From contig JAUZNX010000008.1 of assembly GCA_030706745.1 (NCBI GenBank), positions 1-64,000 on the forward strand: DNA of 64,000 nucleotides, written 5' to 3'. Under the pieces are notes generated by a model. The model saw nothing but the letters and a program-made list of their open reading frames with translations, was not told where the DNA came from and ran no database searches. Source of the stretch: Bacteroidota bacterium (GTDB lineage: Bacteria; Bacteroidota; Ignavibacteria; Palsa-1295). A program made the translations under genes and the position numbers. Of the stretch, positions 35,153 to 44,062 are shown piece by piece (position 1 is the first letter of the stretch; every line of letters begins with the position of its first letter).

Positions 35153-38100
35153 ATGCGTAAGTCCCCGTTGCTGTGGTTACTCTTACTCTTATCCCTTCCG
35201 GCAAGTCCGGTCGTTGGGCAAATTTCGTTCACGGCGAGTAAACCGATCGTCGATAGTTTCCCGATCGTTCGGATCCCGGTGAGCGTGACGGAAAATAATC
35301 AGCCGGCACAATCGATAACTTCGGCGAACTTCACAGTGAAGGAGGACGGAGTCCTGCAATCGCCATTGGACCTGTCGGGCTGTTCAGGATCAACTTCCGC
35401 GGCGATCTGCTTCGTGGTCGATACCAGCCGTTCGATGGAACAAAGCGTTGGATCGGGGCCCCAGACCAACCGTAACTACCAGAAGTTCTTCGACGCGTTT
35501 TCAGGATTTATCGCGAGCATTCCCGCGCCTTCCCAATTGGCGCTCGTGGAGTTTGCGGTGGCGGCAAGCCCCTGGCCGGGTCCCACGAAGTGGTTCTATT
35601 ATTCTAACAACCCCACGGATGTTCAGAGTTTTATGAACGACCTGATGGGAGGATTCCCACCGAGTTTATTCAGCACGACGAATGTCGATTCGGGCATCGA
35701 TATGGGCGTCACTGTGCTCCTGCACAGTACCATTCAGCGACGCATCATGATCTTGGTGACTGATGACTCTCCGGACCAAGCCGATTCTATTCGACGGTAC
35801 CTCGCGGCGAATGGCATTTCGCTTTACTTCATGGATGTGAATCCGAGTGATTCGAATCTGAAGATGACGAACTACACTGGGAAGGACCTCGCCGATGGGA
35901 CCGGTGGTGCATATTTCCAGGCGTATGACTCGACCTTGTATCTGCCGACAATGCTCGCGATCAGTCATCTGATCTTTGGCGAGCGGTGCATGCTCCGATA
36001 TGTAAGTGCGAATCCCTGCGCCTGGTGGAAATCGCATACGGTCGAAGTCAATCTGAACTACAATGGCGCGACACCACGGGCAAGTTTTGATTTCGAGTTG
36101 GGCGGATCAACCAATGACAAAAATCCTCCAACCTACAAGGTGGATGCAACAATGTTTACAAAGCGGATTCTGACGACCTACGATCCATGGCCGTGCGAGA
36201 GCGGGATGCGCCTCTTCATCGATGACTCTCTCAGGAATTTCCGGCATCCTCGGCTGCCTGTCGTGACCAGTGACTCCGCGACGGATTCGCTCATCGTGAT
36301 TGATTCGCTTCAGCCAGCCGATGGGTACTTTACCGCGACAGACTCATTGGGCAACAAATCATACATCCACGTTCACTACGATCCGAAACCGGATGTTTTG
36401 CCGCCGGTCATCGAGCCGGCACAATGGGTGGGCGGCGGTGTGGTGACGATGAAGATCACCGAGCAGCGAGCATGGGACCGTGGAATACAAAGTGTTACGT
36501 TGCAGCCGGGTGCAGTGAATCTTGTACTCGATAGTGTCCATTACCTGACGAACCGATATGCAGTCGCTTACTTGCGAATGCCAAAACTTGGGGATCCTAC
36601 GAGCGGATGCTTGATCGCGGTCGATTCATTCAAGAACTCGAGCACTCTCTGCTATTCTTATGGTGAGACTGGCGGTGATACACTCCCGCCGCTCTTCGTG
36701 CAGGACCCCGTTGCGATTCCGCGGGGCGTGCTCAGCGGTATTGTAACCGAACTCCGTCCCGGCGATCGTGGTCTCCAACGCGTTCAGCTTACGCCGATTA
36801 TCAATAGTCAGACTCCTTCCGTCACGTTCAGTAGTGCACAAAAGGCTATCGTTCAGGTTACAATCACGGATACGCTGTATTCGGCTCGAACGCTTGTCGA
36901 AGCGTGGGATTCAGTCGGCAACTTTATGAGGGACACGATGCGCTACGATCCGCAGCCTGATAGTTATTCGCCTGTGATAACATCCACTTCGCCCGCCAGC
37001 CTGACGTATGATTTCTCGGCGACCGAAGTGCGCGCCTGGGACCGTGGGCTGCGCTCTGTCACGTTCTTACCGACCAGCACGAACAGTACTGCCACACTCG
37101 CGAGCTTTACGGACAAGTGGCACGCCTCACTCACAGCGACAGTCTCAGATAAGACTCTGAATGCGACCATGATCGTTGAAGCAGTTGATAGCATAGGTCA
37201 TGGCGCCTACGACACGCTTATCTATACCGGCGTGTCGACTCGCTTGCTTCCGCTTGGCGATAGCGTCATTAATTTTGGCAATCAGGTTTTGCCGGGTTCG
37301 ATGCAGCGGCAAGTCGTGATGACCAATCCAAATGATGTCCCGATTTCGCTCACTCTTACACCGCTGACCGGCGACGATTCGGTCTTTAGTATCATCACGG
37401 CGAGTCCAATTACATTTGCGGCCCGCGGGCAACACGCGCTGGTCTTCGATTTTCATCCGCGATGGCTCGGCGCCTGGCGAGCCGTTACCACGCTGATGTC
37501 AGATACAGCGCATCTCGGGTCGGTCACGCTGCTTGGCACGAGTTCCGGTACGTTCAGCATAAAACTTGACACGGTGATTGTGCCGCACGTTGGCGAGAGC
37601 GGCGCGCTTGTGTTTTCGATTGATGCGGAGCCGAAACCGATCAATCTCGATTCGATTCAATTTACAGTGTCCTACGATGCGGATTTTGTGACCTTGAAGG
37701 ACTTTGTAAATTGTCCGGCGGGCGGTCCGGATACCGGCATCTGCCTGTATGACGCCAAATGGACTGGTGGCACGGATGGCAACCGTATCGCAACGCTCGC
37801 GAGAAATACCCGGGGACTTGCTTCCTCGCTCAGTCTGGATCGCTCGCAAATCTCGATTCCATTTACAACGATTGTCGCGCCGCACGATTCGACTGCAGTG
37901 CATTTCGCAAGTGCGACGGCAAATTACTCTACGCTTGTCACGGCTGCCGATGGATTTATTTCTGCTGGCGATACCTGCGGGACCGGTCTGTATCGCTCTG
38001 AGATGAACGGCAGTTTGGAACTGCGGATCGAGCCTGCGCGGCCCAATCCGGCGTCATCTTCTATGGACGTAACCGTTCACAGCGCTGCCGAGACCGATGC

Positions 38101-38278
38101 CACAATTTCTTTCATCTCCGTGGTTGGCTCGATCGAGAAGTCCATTCCGGTTCATCTCTCCCGCGGCGATCAGACAGTCCATCTTGCAGATTTGCCTGCG
38201 AGCTCCGGAGTGTTTGAACTCAGCATTAAAGCAGCAGGAATGAACGAAGCCCGTCAGCGAGTCGAAATCCTCCGATAG
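35153..38278 (+). CDS. Secreted von Willebrand factor A domain protein with T9SS sorting domain
   Basis: A 1041-residue exported protein from ATG 35153 (signal MRKSPLLWLLLLLSLPASPVVG; an in-frame start at 35090 would bury it). Order: N-terminal beta domain, VWA domain (about 80-280) with MIDAS DTSRS at residue 90 and VTDDSPDQ, a middle region with three repeats of an [ER]xxAWDRGxxSV type unit (AWDRGIQSVTL, PGDRGLQRVQL, AWDRGLRSVTF), an ASH/Hydin-like domain (INFGNQVLPGSMQRQVVMTN), a cohesin-like beta domain (IKLDTVIVPHVGESGALVF), and a C-terminal sorting-like module (ARPNPASSSMDVTV). Likely a surface adhesin or metal-dependent binder. It is embedded among housekeeping genes. Confidence 0.85.
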   Translation: MRKSPLLWLLLLLSLPASPVVGQISFTASKPIVDSFPIVRIPVSVTENNQPAQSITSANFTVKEDGVLQSPLDLSGCSGSTSAAICFVVDTSRSMEQSVGSGPQTNRNYQKFFDAFSGFIASIPAPSQLALVEFAVAASPWPGPTKWFYYSNNPTDVQSFMNDLMGGFPPSLFSTTNVDSGIDMGVTVLLHSTIQRRIMILVTDDSPDQADSIRRYLAANGISLYFMDVNPSDSNLKMTNYTGKDLADGTGGAYFQAYDSTLYLPTMLAISHLIFGERCMLRYVSANPCAWWKSHTVEVNLNYNGATPRASFDFELGGSTNDKNPPTYKVDATMFTKRILTTYDPWPCESGMRLFIDDSLRNFRHPRLPVVTSDSATDSLIVIDSLQPADGYFTATDSLGNKSYIHVHYDPKPDVLPPVIEPAQWVGGGVVTMKITEQRAWDRGIQSVTLQPGAVNLVLDSVHYLTNRYAVAYLRMPKLGDPTSGCLIAVDSFKNSSTLCYSYGETGGDTLPPLFVQDPVAIPRGVLSGIVTELRPGDRGLQRVQLTPIINSQTPSVTFSSAQKAIVQVTITDTLYSARTLVEAWDSVGNFMRDTMRYDPQPDSYSPVITSTSPASLTYDFSATEVRAWDRGLRSVTFLPTSTNSTATLASFTDKWHASLTATVSDKTLNATMIVEAVDSIGHGAYDTLIYTGVSTRLLPLGDSVINFGNQVLPGSMQRQVVMTNPNDVPISLTLTPLTGDDSVFSIITASPITFAARGQHALVFDFHPRWLGAWRAVTTLMSDTAHLGSVTLLGTSSGTFSIKLDTVIVPHVGESGALVFSIDAEPKPINLDSIQFTVSYDADFVTLKDFVNCPAGGPDTGICLYDAKWTGGTDGNRIATLARNTRGLASSLSLDRSQISIPFTTIVAPHDSTAVHFASATANYSTLVTAADGFISAGDTCGTGLYRSEMNGSLELRIEPARPNPASSSMDVTVHSAAETDATISFISVVGSIEKSIPVHLSRGDQTVHLADLPASSGVFELSIKAAGMNEARQRVEILR

Positions 38279-38279
38279 C

Positions 38280-39653
38280 GTGTCCAAAATAAAAACCCAA
38301 TTCGTCTGCCAATCCTGCGGCTACATCTCACCGCGATGGATTGGCAAGTGTGCCGAGTGCGGCTCGTGGAATAGCTTCATCGAGGAAAAGGTGGCCTCCG
38401 CTCAGGAACACCCGAAGGCGCTCGGTGCACGCACACAGCAGAATGGCACGGCGGCCCGACCGATTCGGTTGAGCGAGATCAGCGCCGATGATGAGCAGCG
38501 CACCTCCACCGGCATCGGCGAGCTCGACCGCGTGCTCGGCGGCGGCATCATGCCGGGTTCGATCGTGCTCGTCGCCGGCGATCCTGGCATTGGCAAGTCC
38601 ACACTCTTGATGCAGATGGTGCGAGGACTTTTGTCTGCCAAGACTCTCTATGTCTCCGGCGAGGAATCGGCCCGGCAGCTTAAGAGCCGCGCAGCGCGAT
38701 TGGGACTCGAATACGACAATCTTTACATCCTCGCCGAAACCAACATCGAATCGGTTTTGGAGGCGATGCGCGAGATGGTGCCGGACGTAGTGATCGTCGA
38801 TTCCATCCAGACGATGTACCGTCCGATGATCGAGTCGGCGCCGGGCAGTGTCACACAAGTCCGCGAATCCACCGCGCTGTTGATGCAGGCTGCGAAGTCG
38901 AGCGGTATTCCGGTCTTTATCGTAGGGCATGTGACGAAAGAGGGGATGATCGCCGGACCCAAAGTGCTCGAACATATTGTCGATGCGGTCCTGCAATTCG
39001 AAGGTGAGCGAACACATGCCTACCGCATTCTGCGCGCGGCGAAGAATAGGTATGGCTCGACGAACGAGATCGGAGTCTTCGCGATGACTTCGCGCGGCTT
39101 AGAAGAAGTACCAAATCCTTCGGAAGTATTTCTATCGCAGCGGCAATATGGCTCGTCCGGTTCGGCCGTGACGGCCGTGCTCGAAGGCACGCGACCGGTG
39201 CTGATCGAGATTCAGGCCCTCGTTACGACTTCCAGCTTTGGCAGCCCGCAGCGGACCGTGACCGGCTACGACTATCGCCGCGTGGCGATGCTGCTGGCCG
39301 TACTCGAGAAGCGCCTTGGGACAAAGCTCTCGCATAGCGATGTATTCGTGAATATTGCAGGCGGGCTCTTTCTGGATGAACCGGCCGCCGATCTTGCGAT
39401 TGCGATGGCCGTGCTGAGCAGCCACAAGGATATTCCCCTTGACAGCACTGCATGTCTGATCGGCGAAGTCGGGTTGGGCGGAGAAGTTCGCGCGGTGCCG
39501 CAAGCGGACGTACGCGTAGCCGAGGCGATCAAGCTTGGATTCCAGCACGTCATTCTGCCGAAGGCAAATATGAAGAATCTTCCCCAAGTCGCCGAGAAGG
39601 TCACCGTGCGTGGAGTGGATACACTGGACGAAGTGCGGGCGGTAGTATTATGA
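38280..39653 (+). CDS. radA: DNA repair protein RadA/Sms
   Basis: A 457-residue branch-migration factor for recombinational repair. It has an N-terminal zinc finger with two CxxC pairs (CQSC at residues 10-13 and CAEC at 24-27), a RecA-like ATPase core with Walker A GDPGIGKST and Walker B VVIVDSIQTM, the RadA motif KNRYG (usually KNRFG), and a C-terminal Lon-protease-like domain (IEIQALVTTSSFGSPQR, GGLFLDEPAADLAIAMAVLSS). GTG start 1 bp after the VWA gene's stop. It overlaps rdgB by 4 bp. Confidence 0.96.
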   Translation: MSKIKTQFVCQSCGYISPRWIGKCAECGSWNSFIEEKVASAQEHPKALGARTQQNGTAARPIRLSEISADDEQRTSTGIGELDRVLGGGIMPGSIVLVAGDPGIGKSTLLMQMVRGLLSAKTLYVSGEESARQLKSRAARLGLEYDNLYILAETNIESVLEAMREMVPDVVIVDSIQTMYRPMIESAPGSVTQVRESTALLMQAAKSSGIPVFIVGHVTKEGMIAGPKVLEHIVDAVLQFEGERTHAYRILRAAKNRYGSTNEIGVFAMTSRGLEEVPNPSEVFLSQRQYGSSGSAVTAVLEGTRPVLIEIQALVTTSSFGSPQRTVTGYDYRRVAMLLAVLEKRLGTKLSHSDVFVNIAGGLFLDEPAADLAIAMAVLSSHKDIPLDSTACLIGEVGLGGEVRAVPQADVRVAEAIKLGFQHVILPKANMKNLPQVAEKVTVRGVDTLDEVRAVVL

Positions 39654-40261
39654 TTCTTATTCTAGCCACACACAATCCCCACAAGCGCGATGAACTCCGC
39701 GAGATACTTCGCAGCGAGCTGGGTGATGTCGAAATTCTGACGCTTGAAGATATTCCCGTTGGAGAGATCGAGGAGACAGGGACGACCTTAGAAGAGAACG
39801 CGCTGCTCAAAGCACGGGAGGTCTATGCCGCGTGCTTTCAGCCGACCGTTGCGGATGATACAGGTCTTGAAGTTGAAGCGCTCGGCGGCGCACCTGGGGT
39901 CTACAGTGCGCGCTATGCCGGCGAGAATGCAACGTATGCCGACAACGTCAACAAGCTCCTGGCCGAACTACCTCCGGGAAACGGAGCTGCCATGCGCCAC
40001 GCGAAATTTGCGACCGTTGTTGCCTATATAGATAAGCGCGGTGAGGAACACCTGTTCCGAGGCGAAGTCGAAGGAATAATCACAGAGGCCCCACGCGGTG
40101 CGGTTGGCTTTGGATACGATCCAATCTTCCAGCCCATCGAGGATATGCAGGGCCGAACGTTCGCTGAAATGTCGGCAGAGGAGAAGCACGCGATCAGCCA
40201 TCGGGGCCGCGCGCTGAGATTATTGGGAGAATATTTAAGGAATCCGACGTCCGCAGGCTAA
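39650..40261 (+). CDS. rdgB: Non-canonical purine NTP pyrophosphatase (RdgB/HAM1)
   Basis: A 203-residue house-cleaning enzyme that hydrolyses ITP, dITP and XTP to the monophosphates. Family motifs are ATHNPHKRDEL (residues 6-16), TVADDTGLEVEALGGAPGVYSARYAG in the centre (catalytic Asp pair in ADDTGL), GFGYDPIF and SHRGRAL. ATG 39650 overlaps the radA stop (ATGA). Last gene of the carB-to-rdgB run. Confidence 0.96.
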   Translation: MILILATHNPHKRDELREILRSELGDVEILTLEDIPVGEIEETGTTLEENALLKAREVYAACFQPTVADDTGLEVEALGGAPGVYSARYAGENATYADNVNKLLAELPPGNGAAMRHAKFATVVAYIDKRGEEHLFRGEVEGIITEAPRGAVGFGYDPIFQPIEDMQGRTFAEMSAEEKHAISHRGRALRLLGEYLRNPTSAG

Positions 40262-40308
40262 GGGATCGGCCTGCCGCTATCGCGGGCTCCACCATGACGA
40301 TTGCGATC

Positions 40309-40827
40309 TCATAATTTAAGTGTCATGTGGTCTTCATCATATTGCCTGTCGCCGATCTTCAGGAAGCCTGGCTCCACGCCCCAGGTCACAAAGCCAAGCG
40401 ATGTGTAGAGCGCCTTCGCCGGCGCGTTCGTGGACTCAACGCCAAGATCGAGCCGTTCGACACCTTTGAGCGTTTGTGCGTGGGCAATCGCCGCCTGCAT
40501 GAGTCGTGAGCCGATCCCTTGTCCGCGATACTCGGGCCGAACGAAGACGCTCACGATATTCCCTTTATGCCGACGCTTGAGGCGCGCTTCACGGAAAATG
40601 CCGGTGAGACCAACAAGACGTTCGCCATCGAACGCGCCGAACGTCGCGCTATCCAAATTCTCCGAATGTAAACGAGCCTTTAGCACGGCGAGAGTATGGT
40701 GCGATTCCTCTTCGTAGCTCGATGCGAACGCATGTGGTGTATCAAGCAGTGCGTCCAGCCGACAGATACGATACTCTTCGGCGTCGGCAGGTGTGAGTCT
40801 GCGGATCGTGATAGACATGATGCTCAT
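40309..40827 (-). CDS. GNAT family N-acetyltransferase
   Basis: A 172-residue acetyl-CoA-dependent transferase. The acetyl-CoA loop RGQGIGSRLM follows the strand VSVFVRPEYR, as in the family's motif A, and NAPAKALYTSLGFV is motif B. ATG 40827 (MSIMSITIRR) is the natural start because the first beta strand begins there; a longer frame to 40953 lacks such sense. Convergent with rdgB and divergent from the lipoprotein gene. Substrate unknown. Confidence 0.88.
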   Translation of the reverse strand: MSIMSITIRRLTPADAEEYRICRLDALLDTPHAFASSYEEESHHTLAVLKARLHSENLDSATFGAFDGERLVGLTGIFREARLKRRHKGNIVSVFVRPEYRGQGIGSRLMQAAIAHAQTLKGVERLDLGVESTNAPAKALYTSLGFVTWGVEPGFLKIGDRQYDEDHMTLKL

Positions 40828-40951
40828 GCAACCGGAACGAAGGGGAGAATGCTCCACAGACACCACTGTCAACGCCAATTCCGAATGCCCAAGGCCCCAC
40901 GTCCCCTGGTCTGTAACTTTCTGTCTTTCGATCTGTTCTCTTGTTGTTGTC

Positions 40952-40960
40952 AAAGGAGGA
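40952..40960 (+). promoter_or_regulatory. Strong Shine-Dalgarno sequence
   Basis: AAAGGAGGA ends 5 bp before the ATG of the lipoprotein gene. It is a near-perfect anti-16S match and rare in this window, and it decides the start at 40966 over the longer frame. Confidence 0.75.
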
Positions 40961-40965
40961 ATATT

Positions 40966-41841
40966 ATGAGACGAGCTACAACGGGTCTATTCTTCGGTCT
41001 TGTCCTTTTTACGGTCAACTCATGCAGACAGCCATCCACACCCAGTGAAACAGCCAACATCCACGGCCGCGTTGAACTGGTGGACAATCCGTGGTTCACA
41101 CCACCGTATAGTGGCGTGACGGTCGCGCTCGAAGGGACCGGCTATTCGGCCATGTCTGACGACAGTGGATACTTCACACTTAAGAATGTCCCGAGTGGTA
41201 CGTATAACGTCCGCTTCTCGAAGCCGGGCTATGGGGACGTTCGCTGGATGTCCACTACGGTGACGGGTGGTGGAAACACCGACGTGTATTGGCCCCTAAC
41301 GGGTTCTTGGACGAACCAATATTCGCAGCTACTTTATCCGATCTCGAAAGTCGTGACCGCCCTCGATGGTCTTCGCTTTCTCGATACTACGGTTCTGCCG
41401 CGCGGCGGTAATGCTACGTCCGGACCCATGTTCATGGCGAGCGGCACTGCCCTCCCCGATTTGACCCAGCCGCAATACCCGCAATACTATGAAGCGATGG
41501 CTCTGTACGTCTCTCACTCTTCTGATGTCTCAGCGCAGCCGGGACACTATGCGACGTTCTTTTATGGGAGTAATGTTTATGCTTTTCGGGAGGGGACGAA
41601 TAATTTTGTCGTCACCGCTCCGATCGACACGACGACCGGGAGGTTTCACCTGCTCATCATGCAGACCGACTTGAAGTACTTCGGGTTCAAATCGGGCGAT
41701 TCGATTTATGTCGCGGCTTATGGCGCGCCAACCTATGGAGGGTTTCCGGCCAACGACTACTGGGATCCCATTCTCCAGCAATACGTGCTCACGGCCATCA
41801 ACCAAACACCCTCGCCAGTGATCGGGACGGTCGTGCCGTAG
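40966..41841 (+). CDS. Lipoprotein with carboxypeptidase regulatory-like domain
   Basis: A 291-residue lipoprotein: signal MRRATTGLFFGLVLFTVNSC with lipobox VNSC, followed by a CarboxypepD_reg-like beta sandwich (IHGRVELVD ... GVTVALEGTGYSAMSDDSGYFTLKNVPSGTYNVRFSKPGY, about residues 30-95) and a C-terminal domain of unknown fold. The start is fixed by an unusually good Shine-Dalgarno sequence, which suggests strong translation. Probably periplasmic or outer-membrane anchored. No operon partner. Confidence 0.8.
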   Translation: MRRATTGLFFGLVLFTVNSCRQPSTPSETANIHGRVELVDNPWFTPPYSGVTVALEGTGYSAMSDDSGYFTLKNVPSGTYNVRFSKPGYGDVRWMSTTVTGGGNTDVYWPLTGSWTNQYSQLLYPISKVVTALDGLRFLDTTVLPRGGNATSGPMFMASGTALPDLTQPQYPQYYEAMALYVSHSSDVSAQPGHYATFFYGSNVYAFREGTNNFVVTAPIDTTTGRFHLLIMQTDLKYFGFKSGDSIYVAAYGAPTYGGFPANDYWDPILQQYVLTAINQTPSPVIGTVVP

Positions 41842-41971
41842 TTTGCCTGACACGCCTCACAGGACTCTTCTGTCTTGAGCGGCCATTTCGTGCGCGTGTC
41901 TATTATAAATAAATACTCACAAACACACCCGTCCCTACCGGGCCTGGCTACGCAGCGCAACTGCTCCGCGG

Positions 41972-42025
41972 CGGGGTCCGGCTGTCGGCGTTCGACGGCG
42001 GGCTCCGGCCGCTTGCTTCAGCGAT
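41972..42025. other. GC-rich imperfect palindrome
   Basis: A GC-rich segment with a stem GCTGTCG...CGACGGC near 41980-42000 and flanking TCCGG/CCGG repeats, unlike the AT-rich sequence on either side (41895-41925). It may be a further dispersed palindromic element; the boundaries are uncertain. Confidence 0.3.
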
Positions 42026-42077
42026 GGTCCAATTCTTTGTATTTTTGACCCGCGACATTCTCTCACTTTGATTACTT

Positions 42078-42284
42078 ATGAATCCTACAGAACTTTTCGG
42101 CTTTGTGTGCGTGACGACGATGTTCGTCTCGTACCTATTGGATAAACGCGGGCGATGGTGGGGGCTGATGTTTGCCGCCGGGTGTTTTGGCGCATGCGTG
42201 TATGCGGTGATGATCGGGTCGATTCCGTTTGCTATCGTTGAAGGGTTATGGGGTGTCGTTGCGCTCAAGCGGTGGATCGGCTGA
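42078..42284 (+). CDS. Small two- to three-span membrane protein (CBU_0592-like)
   Basis: A 68-residue, very hydrophobic protein: LFGFVCVTTMFVSYLLD, WWGLMFAAGCFGACVYAVMI and FAIVEGLWGVVALKRW are separate hydrophobic spans. The pattern resembles short CBU_0592-type membrane proteins (similarity judged by eye). ATG 42078. Function unknown. Confidence 0.65.
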   Translation: MNPTELFGFVCVTTMFVSYLLDKRGRWWGLMFAAGCFGACVYAVMIGSIPFAIVEGLWGVVALKRWIG

Positions 42285-42436
42285 ACCTGGACTTATTGAG
42301 ATGCCCGGGGATGGGTGGGATTGGGCCACGACATGAATATTGTGTGAATTCTGTGTGCTGGTATATATTCTTTTGATGTCTCTGCAACACCGGAGGGAGC
42401 GAATAGCGTTATATTAGGTGGAAGGGTGTCTCTCGC

Positions 42437-42450
42437 GAAATATGAAATAT
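42437..42450. repeat. Two heptamers (GAAATAT)x2
   Basis: Reverse complement of the ATATTTC phase of the array at 13108-13135. Two exact units between a small membrane protein gene and murA. Confidence 0.5.
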
Positions 42451-42562
42451 GGAGCCCGTGCCAAGTTTAGATTTTTGCTAAGAGAAACAAGTGCCGAAAT
42501 TGCGGATTGGAGCGGACAATTCATGAAAAAGAATCTTAATCATAATATAAAATAATTTGTGG

Positions 42563-42656
42563 TCAGCCGTTCGAGTTGCGGTTAATCTTGGGATGCTGAG
42601 ATGAGATTCTTGCAGGTAGGGCTAGTGTATGGTCAGTTCTTTGGTCGAACGGCTGA
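42563..42656 (+). promoter_or_regulatory. Long-range inverted repeat in the murA leader
   Basis: TCAGCCGTTCGA (42563-42574) and TCGAACGGCTGA (42645-42656) are perfectly complementary over 12 bp and end 77 bp before the murA ATG. It could form a stem in the murA 5' leader or be a binding-site pair. Confidence 0.4.
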
Positions 42657-42733
42657 GTTGATGGGAAGAATAATCGTGATTGACGGTCTAAGGTGGAGAA
42701 AACCACGTATTTTTGTATTCAAATTCTCACTAC

Positions 42734-44056
42734 ATGGATGCTTTTCTGGTAAAGGGCGGCAAGCCGCTGTCGGGTACGGTCCGGGTTTCAGGCACGAAGA
42801 ACTTGATATCGAAGGTGATGGTCGCCTCGATGCTCTCGGACAGCGCGAGTACGTTCACGAATGCGCCGATCAAGTTAGGCGAGGTCGATATTACGGGCGA
42901 CATAGCGAAATCGCTAGGTACAGAGATCGCCATGTCGAGCGAAGCGAATGGGACGCTGACGATCCAGACCTCACAATTCTCGACCACGGTCGTGCCAGAG
43001 CGATTTGCCGGTCTGAATCGAATTCCGATCCTGATGATCGGACCGATGCTGCACCGGACCGGAACGGCATCAGTACCAATGCCCGGTGGAGACAAGATTG
43101 GGGTACGTCCGGTGAACTACCACATCAGCGCGCTCGAACAAATGGGTGCGAAGATCGAGTTTGTCGACAACTACTTCCATTGCACGGCCGACAAGCTGAC
43201 CGGTACGTCAATCACACTGCCGTTTCCCTCGGTTGGTGCGACGGAAAACATTATCATGAGTGCGGTGCTTGCTCGGGGCACGACGATCATCGATAACGCG
43301 GCAGTCGAGCCGGAGATCATCGAGTTGATGCGCTACCTGCAGCGGATGGGCGCGATCATCAATCTAGAAACGAATCGGCGCATCGTGATCGATGGTGTGG
43401 ATCGTCTGAAAGGCGCGCAGCAGCGCATCATGCCGGACCGCATCGAAGCAGCGAGCTTCGCCTGCGCGGCCATCGCGACGAAGGGCGACATCTTTATCGA
43501 AGGCGCGCTGCAATCGACCATGATGACGTTCCTCAACAATATCCGTCGCGCCGGAGCAGATTTCGACGTGACGGGCGGCGGCATTCGGTTCTTCTACAAG
43601 GATCGACTCAAGCCGCTTGCAATCGAGACCGATGTGCATCCCGGTTTTATGACGGACTGGCAGCAACCCTGGGTGCTGATGATGACGCAAGCGCATGGCA
43701 TGTCCGTCGTCCACGAGACGGTATACGAGAACCGATTCGGATATACGCAGGAGTTGCGAAATATGGGTGCGCAGATTCAGCTCTACAAGTCGTGCTTAGG
43801 TGGGAATCCGTGTCGCTTCAAGACACTGGTGCATCCGCACTCAGCGGTCATACTCGGCCCAACGAAGCTGAAGGGAAGCCGCATTACCATCCCGGATTTG
43901 CGGGCGGGATTCGTCTATCTCATTGCTGCGAGTCTGGCCGAAGGCGAGTCAATTACGACAGGAATCCATCATGTCGAGCGTGGTTATGAGCATATTCAGC
44001 AAAAGCTCGCGGGACTGGGAGTGGATATCGAACGAATTACGGTTGACGACGTGTAA
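42734..44056 (+). CDS. murA: UDP-N-acetylglucosamine 1-carboxyvinyltransferase, Cys-to-Asp type
   Basis: A 440-residue enzyme for the first committed step of peptidoglycan synthesis (enolpyruvyl transfer from PEP to UDP-GlcNAc). ATG 42734 (MDAFLVKGG) aligns with family starts and puts the conserved active-site Lys at residue 22 (SGTKN). In the flexible loop, the family's GGC.IG.RPVD reads GGDKIGVRPVN: the fosfomycin-alkylated Cys (Cys115 in E. coli) is Asp120 here (codon 43091-43093), as in Mycobacterium and Chlamydia. The enzyme should be active but intrinsically fosfomycin-resistant. SGTKNLISK at the start also departs from the usual SGAKNAALP. Upstream leader has an inverted repeat. Confidence 0.96.
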   Translation: MDAFLVKGGKPLSGTVRVSGTKNLISKVMVASMLSDSASTFTNAPIKLGEVDITGDIAKSLGTEIAMSSEANGTLTIQTSQFSTTVVPERFAGLNRIPILMIGPMLHRTGTASVPMPGGDKIGVRPVNYHISALEQMGAKIEFVDNYFHCTADKLTGTSITLPFPSVGATENIIMSAVLARGTTIIDNAAVEPEIIELMRYLQRMGAIINLETNRRIVIDGVDRLKGAQQRIMPDRIEAASFACAAIATKGDIFIEGALQSTMMTFLNNIRRAGADFDVTGGGIRFFYKDRLKPLAIETDVHPGFMTDWQQPWVLMMTQAHGMSVVHETVYENRFGYTQELRNMGAQIQLYKSCLGGNPCRFKTLVHPHSAVILGPTKLKGSRITIPDLRAGFVYLIAASLAEGESITTGIHHVERGYEHIQQKLAGLGVDIERITVDDV

Positions 44057-44062
44057 ACTGCT

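Larger units (their letters stand above)
42285..42733. other. 449-bp region upstream of murA
   Basis: It contains two GAAATAT heptamers (42437-42450), an AT-rich stretch (42520-42557), and a 12-bp perfect inverted repeat TCAGCCGTTCGA (42563-42574) and TCGAACGGCTGA (42645-42656) with 70 bp between the arms. No convincing gene. A regulated murA leader is possible. Confidence 0.5.

Noticed and set aside
42601-43296. A 231-codon plus-strand frame over the start of murA.
   Set aside because: It reads murA out of frame and has no domain.
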